Below, one piece after another: positions 52,482 to 59,853 of a stretch of 64,000 nucleotides of DNA (position 1 is its first letter; each line of letters opens with the position of its first letter). The stretch spans positions 60,966 to 124,965 of the forward strand of contig JBHBZU010000008.1 in assembly GCA_041797745.1 (NCBI GenBank), in the 5' to 3' direction. Both the position numbers and the translations under genes were made by a program. The notes under the pieces are model-generated. The model searched no databases, was not told the DNA's origin, and was given only the letters and a program-made list of their open reading frames with translations. This DNA is from UBA3871 sp041797745 (GTDB taxonomy: Bacteria > Bacillota > Clostridia > Peptostreptococcales > Anaerovoracaceae).

Positions 52482-54293
52482 ATGAAAAGCGTAAAAAAAT
52501 CCAAATCATTAAAACGGAATGCCTTGATTTTACTGGGGGTTTTCACCATAACTTTCGGACTTTGTGCCGCAGGTATTTTCTATGCAGCGGACGCTTCCCT
52601 GGGAGACAGGCTGTATCAGTCCAATGAGGCCCTTGACGGTACGGTAGCACTGATAACGATAGACTCAAGAGCCTTAAATGAATATGGGAATTTGCCGTGG
52701 TCTCGAGACATTTACGCTGATATCATCGAAGCACTAAATGCAGACCCCGAAGCAAAACCTGCGGCTATCGGAATTGACGTGGTTTTTGCAGGTCATTCCC
52801 AAAGCCCTGAAGCTGATAACAGACTTGTTGAGGCCTGCAAGGCAGGGGGCAATGTGGTAGTGGCAGGAGACGCCATCTTTGGAAACAGCATTATTACTAA
52901 AGAAGACGGTTTTTATCTTTCCACCGATGTTCAAAGCTGGGATGGACCTTTCGATGAACTCAAAGCTGTTACTGAGGTCGGGCATATCAATGCTTCATAC
53001 GATAATGACGGCACCATCAGACATTTTCGCCGGAGGGTGACCACAAAAGAGGGGGAAGAGTATCAAATCTTCGGCAGAGCCTTATACGAGGTGTATTGTA
53101 AAAATATAGGGTTAGAACAGGCGGCAGAACCTGATTCGGATAATATTTGGACATATCTGAAATTCAGCGGATATCCGGAGGATTTTTCCGACAATATTTC
53201 CGTAGCGGATATCTTAAGCGGTGATGTTCCCGGAGATTATTTCCAAGACTGTATCGTTATAATCGGACCTTATGATGCAACCTTGCAGGACAACTACAAG
53301 ACAGCCATTTCCCACGACAAAAATATGTTCGGAGTGGAGATTCAAGCAAATATAGCCCAGGCTTATATAAACGGGCAGTGGCCTCAAAGCATTTCTAAAG
53401 ACAGGATGAACGGGCTCTTGCTTGTGCTGGGGCTGATGATGGTTGTACTTATGGCAGGCTTCGGGCTGAAAGCTACTATTGCCTGCTGGGTAGTTCTAAC
53501 TCCGATATGGCTGCTGCTTTGCAAACTTTTGGCAAATCGAGGATGTCTTTTAAATCCTATGTATGTTCCTGTTTTGGCAACAGTTATGGCGGTGACTGCT
53601 ATTGCACTTCACTATATTACTGCGGCTCTTGAAAAACGAAGAGTTACTAAAGTGTTTAGCAGATATGTAGCACCCGGCGTTGTAAAGGAACTTTTGAAAG
53701 AAGATGAATCCGCGTTGGGACTGGGAGGCAAGAATGTGGATATAGCCGTCTTATTCGTCGATATAAGAGGGTTTACGACCATGTCTGAAGCGATGGAACC
53801 TGAACAGGTGGTTGCCATCTTAAATGACTATTTACAGCTTACTACTGACTGCGTAATGAGTAATCAGGGAACGCTGGATAAATTTGTAGGCGACTGTACC
53901 ATGGCGTTTTGGAATGCTCCGCTGCCACAGGAGGATTATGTATATAAGGCTTGTAAGGCTGCCATGGATATGGTGGAGGGTTCTATTGCACTGACGGATG
54001 AACTGGAGAAAAAATTCGGGCGCAGAGTGGGCTTTGGAATTGGTGTTCATTGCGGACCTGCGGTTGTGGGCAATATCGGCGCTAAAGAGCGTATGGACTT
54101 TACTGCCATTGGGGATACTGTAAATACTTCATCCCGTTTGGAGTCCAATGCACCAGCGTCTACCATATACATCAGCAGGGTGGTGGCGGATATTTTAGGC
54201 GACCGTGCGGAAACTACTTCTTTAGGCGGAACTGTAAAGCTAAAGGGTAAAGCGGAGGGCTTTGAAGTACTTACACTGGACAAGCTGAAATAA
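52482..54293 (+). CDS. CHASE2-domain class III adenylate cyclase
   Basis: A 603-residue membrane protein that should make cyclic AMP. A first helix (residues about 12-32) leads into an extracytoplasmic CHASE2 sensor (LGDRLYQSNEALDGTVALITIDSRAL, LPWSRDIYADII, IGIDVVFAG), then three helices near 308-385 and a class III cyclase domain. All six catalytic positions are present: metal Asp427 (FVDIRGFT) and Asp471, adenine-selecting Lys467 and Asp545, and Asn548 and Arg552 (GDTVNTSSRLE). Lys plus Asp specify ATP rather than GTP. It is the third gene of the MBL/HD-GYP unit. Confidence 0.93.
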   Translation: MKSVKKSKSLKRNALILLGVFTITFGLCAAGIFYAADASLGDRLYQSNEALDGTVALITIDSRALNEYGNLPWSRDIYADIIEALNADPEAKPAAIGIDVVFAGHSQSPEADNRLVEACKAGGNVVVAGDAIFGNSIITKEDGFYLSTDVQSWDGPFDELKAVTEVGHINASYDNDGTIRHFRRRVTTKEGEEYQIFGRALYEVYCKNIGLEQAAEPDSDNIWTYLKFSGYPEDFSDNISVADILSGDVPGDYFQDCIVIIGPYDATLQDNYKTAISHDKNMFGVEIQANIAQAYINGQWPQSISKDRMNGLLLVLGLMMVVLMAGFGLKATIACWVVLTPIWLLLCKLLANRGCLLNPMYVPVLATVMAVTAIALHYITAALEKRRVTKVFSRYVAPGVVKELLKEDESALGLGGKNVDIAVLFVDIRGFTTMSEAMEPEQVVAILNDYLQLTTDCVMSNQGTLDKFVGDCTMAFWNAPLPQEDYVYKACKAAMDMVEGSIALTDELEKKFGRRVGFGIGVHCGPAVVGNIGAKERMDFTAIGDTVNTSSRLESNAPASTIYISRVVADILGDRAETTSLGGTVKLKGKAEGFEVLTLDKLK

Positions 54294-54347
54294 AAAATCA
54301 ATTTGAGTTTAATTTGAGCTTAATTCATGAAAAAATCATAAAAATGG

Positions 54348-54376
54348 TTGACAAAACAGGTTAAAGCTGATAACAT
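54348..54376 (+). promoter_or_regulatory. Promoter of the tRNA cluster
   Basis: TTGACA (54348-54353), 17-bp spacer, TAACAT (54371-54376), about 36 bp before the first tRNA. Confidence 0.75.
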
Positions 54377-54411
54377 GTTTTTTGCGGTCGTTATTTTTTA
54401 ATGTCGCATAT

Positions 54412-54488
54412 GGCGGTGTAGCTTAGTTGGCTAGAGCGTCCGGTTCATACCCGGAAGGTCGGTGGTTCGACTCCACTCGCCGCTACCA
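54412..54488 (+). tRNA. tRNA-Met (anticodon CAT)
   Basis: Full cloverleaf: acceptor GGCGGTG with CGCCGCT, anticodon loop TTCATAC, T-loop TTCGACT, encoded CCA. The normal first pair and a TCCGG/CCGGA anticodon stem point to the elongator rather than the initiator; a tRNA-Ile2 with modified C34 cannot be fully excluded. Confidence 0.95.
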
Positions 54489-54493
54489 TTTTT

Positions 54494-54569
54494 GGGGGTT
54501 TAGCTCAGCTGGGAGAGCATCTGCCTTACAAGCAGGAGGTCACAGGTTCGAGCCCTGTAACCCCCACCA
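54494..54569 (+). tRNA. tRNA-Val (anticodon TAC)
   Basis: Acceptor GGGGGTT with AACCCCC, anticodon loop CTTACAA, T-loop TTCGAGC, encoded CCA. 5 bp after tRNA-Met. Confidence 0.97.
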
Positions 54570-54574
54570 AATGC

Positions 54575-54651
54575 GGTCCGGTAGTTCAGTTGGTTAGAAT
54601 GCCAGCCTGTCACGCTGGAGGTCACCGGTTCGAGCCCGGTTCGGATCGCCA
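54575..54651 (+). tRNA. tRNA-Asp (anticodon GTC)
   Basis: Acceptor GGTCCGG with TCGGATC, anticodon loop CTGTCAC on a CCAGC/GCTGG stem, encoded CCA. Confidence 0.96.
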
Positions 54652-54694
54652 TTTTTTTATTTAGTAAAAAGAAAACTGCGAATTGCAGCTTTTT

Positions 54695-54833
54695 GACAAA
54701 GCTATTTGGCAAAAGGAAAGTTGTATACGCAGGATTTTTGGCAAAGAACGCGGAGCGTGAGGAAACAGCAGCGGAGTGTACAAAGGTACTCGAGCAGCGC
54801 ATTTCTGAACAGCGACAAAGCTATTTGGCAAAA
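54695..54833 (+). repeat. 20-bp direct repeat flanking an insert between tRNA-Asp and tRNA-His
   Basis: GACAAAGCTATTTGGCAAAA occurs at 54695-54714 and 54814-54833, 119 bp apart. The 192-bp gap between these tRNA genes is far longer than the other gaps in the cluster (5, 5, 19 and 37 bp). Confidence 0.8.
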
Positions 54834-54843
54834 AGACAAGTAT

Positions 54844-54920
54844 GGTGGGTGTCGTCAAGTGGTTAAGACCCAGGGTTGTGGCTCCTGTATACGTGGGTTC
54901 GAATCCCACCATCCACCCCA
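54844..54920 (+). tRNA. tRNA-His (anticodon GTG)
   Basis: Acceptor GTGGGTG with CATCCAC, the extra 5' G (54844) opposite discriminator C typical of tRNA-His, anticodon loop TTGTGGC, encoded CCA. Confidence 0.96.
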
Positions 54921-54939
54921 TTTAAGTAAATATTGATGT

Positions 54940-55014
54940 TGGGGTATCGCCAAGCGGTAAGGCAACGGATTCTGATTCCGTCATGCGCAGGTTCGAATCC
55001 TGCTACCCTAGCCA
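54940..55014 (+). tRNA. tRNA-Gln (anticodon CTG)
   Basis: Acceptor TGGGGTA with TACCCTA, anticodon loop TTCTGAT on an ACGGA/TCCGT stem, encoded CCA. Confidence 0.93.
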
Positions 55015-55024
55015 ATTATATATT

Positions 55025-55044
55025 GTCGAAAGCTTGCTTTCGAC
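55025..55044 (+). other. Hairpin between tRNA-Gln and tRNA-Cys
   Basis: GTCGAAAGC and GCTTTCGAC, a perfect 9-bp stem with TT between. No T-tract follows, so it may be a processing site in the precursor rather than a terminator. Confidence 0.5.
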
Positions 55045-55051
55045 CTTATAT

Positions 55052-55126
55052 GGCGACATAGCCAAGTGGTAAGGCAAAGGTCTGCAAAACCTCTATCCCC
55101 CGGTTCAAATCCGGGTGTCGCCTCCA
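55052..55126 (+). tRNA. tRNA-Cys (anticodon GCA)
   Basis: Acceptor GGCGACA with TGTCGCC, anticodon loop CTGCAAA, T-loop TTCAAAT, encoded CCA. Confidence 0.96.
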
Positions 55127-55168
55127 AAGAAAACCCTTGAATTTCAAAGGATTCAAGGGTTTTCTTTT
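55126..55168 (+). terminator. Terminator of the tRNA cluster
   Basis: AAAGAAAACCCTTGAAT (55126-55142) and ATTCAAGGGTTTTCTTT (55151-55167), perfect 17-bp stem beginning at the last base of tRNA-Cys. Confidence 0.85.
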
Positions 55169-55243
55169 GCTTTTTAAAAGGTTTTAACACCTATCACACG
55201 TCGGTTATTCTCGGTCATTTTTGGTAAAAATTGTATGCTTTCG

Positions 55244-55259
55244 GGCTTATAGGACAAAA
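55244..55259 (-). repeat. 16-bp convergent-region motif, copy D
   Basis: Minus strand TTTTGTCCTATAAGCC, 14 bp beyond the ppdK terminator, between the converging tRNA cluster and ppdK. It is preceded by TTTTTGCCA, as is copy B. Confidence 0.65.
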
Positions 55260-55272
55260 AGCTGGCAAAAAT

Positions 55273-55304
55273 CATAAAAGGCTCCCGTTCGGGAGCCTTT
55301 TATG
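55273..55304 (-). terminator. Terminator after ppdK
   Basis: CATAAAAGGCTCCCG (55273-55287) and CGGGAGCCTTTTATG (55290-55304), perfect 15-bp arms. Usable on both strands. Confidence 0.85.
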
Positions 55305-55352
55305 TGGAATTTGTTATATGAGGTTGCTATGCAACCTTTAATAGTATCAAAA

Positions 55353-57977
55353 TTAGTTTTCGTTTTTGATTGCAGCCTGTGCAGCGGCAAGTCTTGCGAT
55401 AGGAACTCTAAACGGTGAGCAGGATACATAGTTAAGACCTACTCTGTGGCAGAACTCAATAGTCTTAGGGTCTCCGCCATGTTCTCCGCAGATACCGAGC
55501 TTGATATTAGGTCTTGCAGACTTACCGAGGTCAACAGCCATCTTTACCAATTTGCCCACGCCTGTCTGGTCAAGAGTCTGGAACGGGTCTTCCTCGAAGA
55601 TATTGAGCTTTCTGTATTCCTTAATAATCTTACTTGTGTCATCACGGGAGAAACCGAGAGTCATTTGAGTAAGGTCGTTAGTACCGAAAGAGAAGAACTC
55701 TGCTTCTTCTGCGATTTCATCAGCTGTAAGAGCTGCACGAGGAACTTCTATCATAGTACCGACCATGTAGTCAAAACGGATTCCCTCGCGTTCAAAGCAT
55801 TTTTCCACTGTGCTGACAACTGTGTTTTTGACAAATGCCAGTTCTTTTTTGGAGTTTATCAATGGAATCATGATTTCAGGCACGATATCCATATCCTTTT
55901 CTTTCTTCAATTCGATGGCAGCCATAATAATGGCTTCTGCCTGCATTTCTGCGATTTCAGGATATGTTACGGCGAGACGGCAACCGCGATGACCTAGCAT
56001 TGGGTTAAATTCGTGGAGTTCTGCGCCTTTAGCCTTTAACTTTTCAAAAGGAACATCAATTTGCTTAGCTAAAACTTTCATTTCCTCATCTGTGTGAGGA
56101 ACAAATTCGTGGAGAGGCGGATCCAAAAGTCTGATGGTAACAGGTCTGTCTCCCATTGCTTCATAGATACCCTTGAAGTCGCCCTTTTGATATGGGAGGA
56201 GCTTGGCAAGGGCTTCTCTTCTTTCGGCTTCGCTGTCTGCCATAATCATGCGACGTACAGCAGGTATTCTTTCTTCGTCGAAGAACATGTGCTCTGTACG
56301 GCAAAGACCGATACCCTCTGCGCCGAAGTGGATAGCCTGTTTAGCATCACGCGGATTGTCCGCATTGGTTCTAACCTTGAGTGTTCTGATTTCGTCAGCC
56401 CACTGCATAATTGTTCCGAAGTCGCCTGAAAGTTCAGGAGCTTGGGTCTTAATCTGACCCTCGTAAACAATACCTGTGGAACCGTCTAAGGAAAGGAAGT
56501 CGCCCTCCTTGTATGTTTTTTCGCCAATCTTGAGAGATTTGGAATCTTCATTAACCTGAATCTCGGAGCAACCTGAAACACAGCACTTACCCATACCACG
56601 AGCAACAACAGCTGCATGAGAAGTCATACCGCCACGAGCTGTGAGGATACCCTCAGCGGCAACCATGCCTGCAAGGTCCTCAGGAGAGGTTTCAAGACGA
56701 ACCAATATTGCCTTTTTACCACCGGCAACGGCAGCTTCGGCGTCTGCTGCGTGGAAAAAGATTTGACCGCAAGCAGCACCCGGTGACGCAGGAAGACCCT
56801 TTGCCAGCTTAACTGCTTTGGACATATCTGCTGAATCGAAAGTAGGGTGGAGGAGCTGGTCGATTTGAGACGGCTCAATACGAGTAATGGCTGTTTTCTT
56901 GTCAATAAGTCCCTCTGCAACCATATCTACCGCAACCTTAACTGCTGCAACGGCAGTTCTCTTGCCGTTACGGGTCTGAAGCATATAGAGCTTGCCTCTT
57001 TCGATGGTAAACTCCATATCCTGCATATCTGTATAGTGTTTTTCCAGAATTTCAGCGATTTCAGTGAACTTTGTGTAAACTTCAGGGAAAGCCTGAGCCA
57101 TTTCGGAGATAGGCTGAGGAGTACGGATTCCCGCTACTACGTCTTCGCCCTGTGCGTTAACTAAAAATTCACCGAATACCTTATTTTCTCCGGTGGCAGG
57201 GTTACGAGTGAAAGCTACGCCTGTACCGGAAGTGTCTCCCATATTTCCAAATACCATGGATTGAATATTTACAGCGGTACCAAGACTGCCGGGAATATCG
57301 TTTAACTGTCTGTAAAGGATAGCTCTGTCGTTGTTCCAAGATCTGAAAACTGCCTTTATTGCTTCCATGAGCTGATCTTTAGGATTTTGCGGAAATTCTC
57401 TTCCCATTTCCTTGAGAACCAGCGCCTTGTAGGAAACTATAATGTCCTTTAAGTTTTCAGTAGTGAGTTCCACGTCATAAGTGCAACCGGATTCTTCCTT
57501 TTTTGCGTCAAAAATGGCGTCAAACTTAGTTTTAGAAATTTCCATCACTACATCACCGAACATCTGGATGAATCTGCGATAGGAATCATATGCGAATCTT
57601 TCGTTTTCTGTAAGTTTAGCAATACCTACAACTGTCTCATCGTTGAGACCTAAGTTGAGAATGGTATCCATCATACCGGGCATAGAGAAAGCTGCACCGG
57701 ATCTTACGGATACGAGAAGCGGATTTTCAACATTTCCGAAAGCCTTACCTGTAACATTTTCCAGTTCGGAAAGCTTTTCGTAGATTTCTTGTACTATACT
57801 TTCTGAAATAGTGCAATTTTCGTCGTAATATTTGTTGCAGGCTTCGGTGGTAACGGTAAAACCGAAAGGCACCGGAAGTCCAATTTTAGTCATTTCTGCA
57901 AGGTTAGCACCTTTACCTCCGAGGAGCAGGCGCATTTCTTTAGAACCCTCATTAAAGGAATAAACGAATTTTTCCAT
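55353..57977 (-). CDS. ppdK: Pyruvate, phosphate dikinase
   Basis: An 874-residue cytoplasmic enzyme that interconverts pyruvate, ATP and phosphate with phosphoenolpyruvate, AMP and pyrophosphate. The N-terminal ATP-grasp domain (GGKGANLAEMTKIGLPVPFGFTV, RSGAAFSMPGMMDT), the phosphohistidine domain with His454 in GGMTSHAAVVARGMGK, and the C-terminal PEP/pyruvate TIM barrel (FGTNDLTQMTLGFSRDD, GICGEHGGDP) are all intact. Length is normal. AGGAGG precedes the ATG. It lies convergent with the tRNA cluster and is not co-directional-operonic with the aro genes, though it can make PEP that AroF uses. Confidence 0.97.
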   Translation of the reverse strand: MEKFVYSFNEGSKEMRLLLGGKGANLAEMTKIGLPVPFGFTVTTEACNKYYDENCTISESIVQEIYEKLSELENVTGKAFGNVENPLLVSVRSGAAFSMPGMMDTILNLGLNDETVVGIAKLTENERFAYDSYRRFIQMFGDVVMEISKTKFDAIFDAKKEESGCTYDVELTTENLKDIIVSYKALVLKEMGREFPQNPKDQLMEAIKAVFRSWNNDRAILYRQLNDIPGSLGTAVNIQSMVFGNMGDTSGTGVAFTRNPATGENKVFGEFLVNAQGEDVVAGIRTPQPISEMAQAFPEVYTKFTEIAEILEKHYTDMQDMEFTIERGKLYMLQTRNGKRTAVAAVKVAVDMVAEGLIDKKTAITRIEPSQIDQLLHPTFDSADMSKAVKLAKGLPASPGAACGQIFFHAADAEAAVAGGKKAILVRLETSPEDLAGMVAAEGILTARGGMTSHAAVVARGMGKCCVSGCSEIQVNEDSKSLKIGEKTYKEGDFLSLDGSTGIVYEGQIKTQAPELSGDFGTIMQWADEIRTLKVRTNADNPRDAKQAIHFGAEGIGLCRTEHMFFDEERIPAVRRMIMADSEAERREALAKLLPYQKGDFKGIYEAMGDRPVTIRLLDPPLHEFVPHTDEEMKVLAKQIDVPFEKLKAKGAELHEFNPMLGHRGCRLAVTYPEIAEMQAEAIIMAAIELKKEKDMDIVPEIMIPLINSKKELAFVKNTVVSTVEKCFEREGIRFDYMVGTMIEVPRAALTADEIAEEAEFFSFGTNDLTQMTLGFSRDDTSKIIKEYRKLNIFEEDPFQTLDQTGVGKLVKMAVDLGKSARPNIKLGICGEHGGDPKTIEFCHRVGLNYVSCSPFRVPIARLAAAQAAIKNEN

Positions 57978-58336
57978 GTGATATCCTCCTGTTATAATAT
58001 CTGTTTACTTGAATTTGGTATAAAATCAAGCGAATTGAATACTCTTGAATAATTTGTATACAATAAGTTGAACTAATTATAGCACTGCATTAGTAATAAT
58101 GCAACAGTATTCTTTATATATTTTAATGTTTTATTGTGAACCTTGCAAGAGTGTTCAGAAAAAACAGATTAATACTTCGGAAAAACTTGTTTGGTGCTTT
58201 GCATTTAAGGTCCAACATTTTGTTTTATACTTTGCGTTTAGGGTCTTAGTCCATTTATTTTATTAAAACCTTGTTCCTATATTGAAAGGACTTCTTACTT
58301 TACTGCTTTATGTTTAAGACATATATTTATAGCCTG
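57978..58336. other. Intergenic region upstream of ppdK
   Basis: Holds the ppdK promoter with an embedded palindrome (58076-58104) and two CTTTGCRTTTARGGTC direct repeats at 58197 and 58230. Otherwise AT-rich; no gene seen. Confidence 0.5.
58076..58104 (-). promoter_or_regulatory. ppdK promoter with embedded palindrome
   Basis: Minus strand TTGCAT (58104-58099), 17-bp spacer, TATAAT (58081-58076). TGCATTA-GTAA-TAATGCA (58086-58103) fills most of the spacer and reaches into the -35, as an operator would. Confidence 0.65.
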
Positions 58337-58627
58337 TCAATTTTCGTCCGGGGGGGTATTTTGCTTTGCCATAAGACCTGTTTGATAGCTGCGACTGACT
58401 TCAAAGAGTGAGATATAAAGCGTTGAAATGTAGTCTTTCAATTCATCGGGAACCATCTCTCTGACCTCTAAAATTTTAGCCTTTTCACGAGTGGAATCTA
58501 AAACAGGCAGACCCTTTTCGCGCTTGTAGTTTGCAATATTTTCAGCTACATGCATACGCTCCGCAAAGAGCTTTACCAAAGCTTTATCAATTTCATCTAT
58601 TTGTTTTCTATATTCGTCTAAATTCAT
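58337..58627 (-). CDS. Chorismate mutase (AroQ class)
   Basis: A 96-residue all-helical protein that converts chorismate to prephenate. The AroQ pattern is visible: LDEYRKQIDEIDKALVKLFAERMHVAENIANYKREKG with the basic residues that hold chorismate (Arg and Lys), then PVLDSTREKAKI. It is a stand-alone mutase; the prephenate dehydrogenase TyrA is encoded upstream in the same cluster. The start is set at the ATG at 58627; a GTG at 58636 is possible. It is the last gene of the aro cluster. Confidence 0.9.
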   Translation of the reverse strand: MNLDEYRKQIDEIDKALVKLFAERMHVAENIANYKREKGLPVLDSTREKAKILEVREMVPDELKDYISTLYISLFEVSRSYQTGLMAKQNTPPDEN

Positions 58628-58690
58628 TTGAATCACATCTTTCTCTTCTATGTATAGCTATATTAATTTCGACTCATCGTATTTTCATAT

Positions 58691-58710
58691 GAAGATATGG
58701 TATAATTACC
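58691..58710 (+). promoter_or_regulatory. Extended -10 element pointing into aroC (antisense)
   Basis: GAAGATATGGTATAATTACC on the plus strand, nearly identical to the ftsZ promoter element. It would transcribe the opposite strand of aroC. Whether it is used is unknown. Confidence 0.4.
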
Positions 58711-58713
58711 AGC

Positions 58714-59799
58714 CTATAACTCTTTCTTCCTCTCCAGGAGCGCGTCGTAAATGGCAATGGCGGCGGCAGCTTCGGCTACGGGCACCGCTCTTGGAACTAT
58801 GCAAGGATCGTGCCTGCCGGAAACGGATAGTTCCGTTTCGGTCATACTTTCAATGTCCACAGTTTTTTGTGCCTTGGAAATTGATGGAGTAGGCTTTACG
58901 GCTAATTTGAACAGCAAAGGCATACCGTTTGTGATACCGCCTAAAATACCGCCGCAGTTGTTTGTTTCAGTTAGGATTTTATCGCCCACAAGGCAGAAGC
59001 TGTCGTTGCTTTCGCTTCCCAAAAGTCGAGTGGACTCAAAGCCCAGACCAAATTCAATACCCTTAACCGCAGGAATACCGAAGCAGATTGAAGCAATGCG
59101 ATTTTCCATCCCGTCAAAAATAGGATTTCCAAGTCCTGCGGGCAGACCTAAAACAGCACATTCTATGATTCCTCCTAGGGAATCCCCCTCTTCTTTCGCC
59201 CTTTGAATTTCTGCTTCCATCGCCTCTCCTGCCGACTCGGAAATTGTGGGGAATTCACCGGCTGAAAGCTTTGACAGCTTTTGGGCGCCATTTACTATAT
59301 CTCCCTCGTCACAGATATTGTGAATTGAGGCAATGCGAGCTACAACTGTAATACCCTCTTCTACAAGCAGTTGTTTGCAGATACCGCCGGCAATGCAAAG
59401 GGGAGCGGTCATTCTACCGGAAAAGTGTCCGCCTCCGGAAAAGTCGCGAGATTCCCCATATTTCACCCATCCGGTGAAGTCGGCATGAGCGGGACGAAAT
59501 ACATGTCGGAGAAGCTCGTAGTCTTGGGAATGATGATTGTTATTTTCTATAATAGCGGTAAGGGGGACACCGCAGGTCACGCCGTTAACCAAGCCGCTTA
59601 TGAATTTAGGGGTGTCACTTTCCTTGCGGGTAGTGGAATATGCATTGTTGCCGGGGGAACGTCTTGCCATAAAGGAAGAAAGCTCGTCTAAATTCACCCT
59701 CTTTCCTGAGGGGAGTCCCTCCAAGGTCATGCCTATAGCCAGGGAGTGTGATTGCCCGAAGATAGTAAGGCGTAAATTTTCACCGTATGTACTGCTCAT
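58714..59799 (-). CDS. aroC: Chorismate synthase
   Basis: A 361-residue flavin-dependent enzyme that makes chorismate from EPSP. Family motifs: FGQSHSLAIGMTLEGLPSG near the N-terminus, RRSPGNNAYSTTRKESD, RPAHADFTGWVKYG, RDFSGGGHFSGR, GGILGGITNGMP and GRHDPCIVPRAVPVAEA. The ATG at 59799 follows GGAGG by 6 nt; an in-frame TTG at 59811 overlaps that site. The gene follows aroA by about 54 bp on the same strand. Confidence 0.96.
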   Translation of the reverse strand: MSSTYGENLRLTIFGQSHSLAIGMTLEGLPSGKRVNLDELSSFMARRSPGNNAYSTTRKESDTPKFISGLVNGVTCGVPLTAIIENNNHHSQDYELLRHVFRPAHADFTGWVKYGESRDFSGGGHFSGRMTAPLCIAGGICKQLLVEEGITVVARIASIHNICDEGDIVNGAQKLSKLSAGEFPTISESAGEAMEAEIQRAKEEGDSLGGIIECAVLGLPAGLGNPIFDGMENRIASICFGIPAVKGIEFGLGFESTRLLGSESNDSFCLVGDKILTETNNCGGILGGITNGMPLLFKLAVKPTPSISKAQKTVDIESMTETELSVSGRHDPCIVPRAVPVAEAAAAIAIYDALLERKKEL

Positions 59800-59853
59800 G
59801 TAAACCTCCAAATCGGTTGTTATTTTTAAATTGACAGCAAAGCTGACTAAGTA

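Noticed and set aside
54500..54936. Several overlapping ORFs within the tRNA cluster
   Set aside because: They run through tRNA genes; the cloverleafs explain the sequence.
55446..55997. Plus-strand 183-residue ORF opposite ppdK
   Set aside because: Shadow of the strongly conserved ppdK reading frame.
58650..58892. Plus-strand 80-residue ORF at the end of aroC
   Set aside because: Antisense to aroC, no ribosome site, composition not protein-like.
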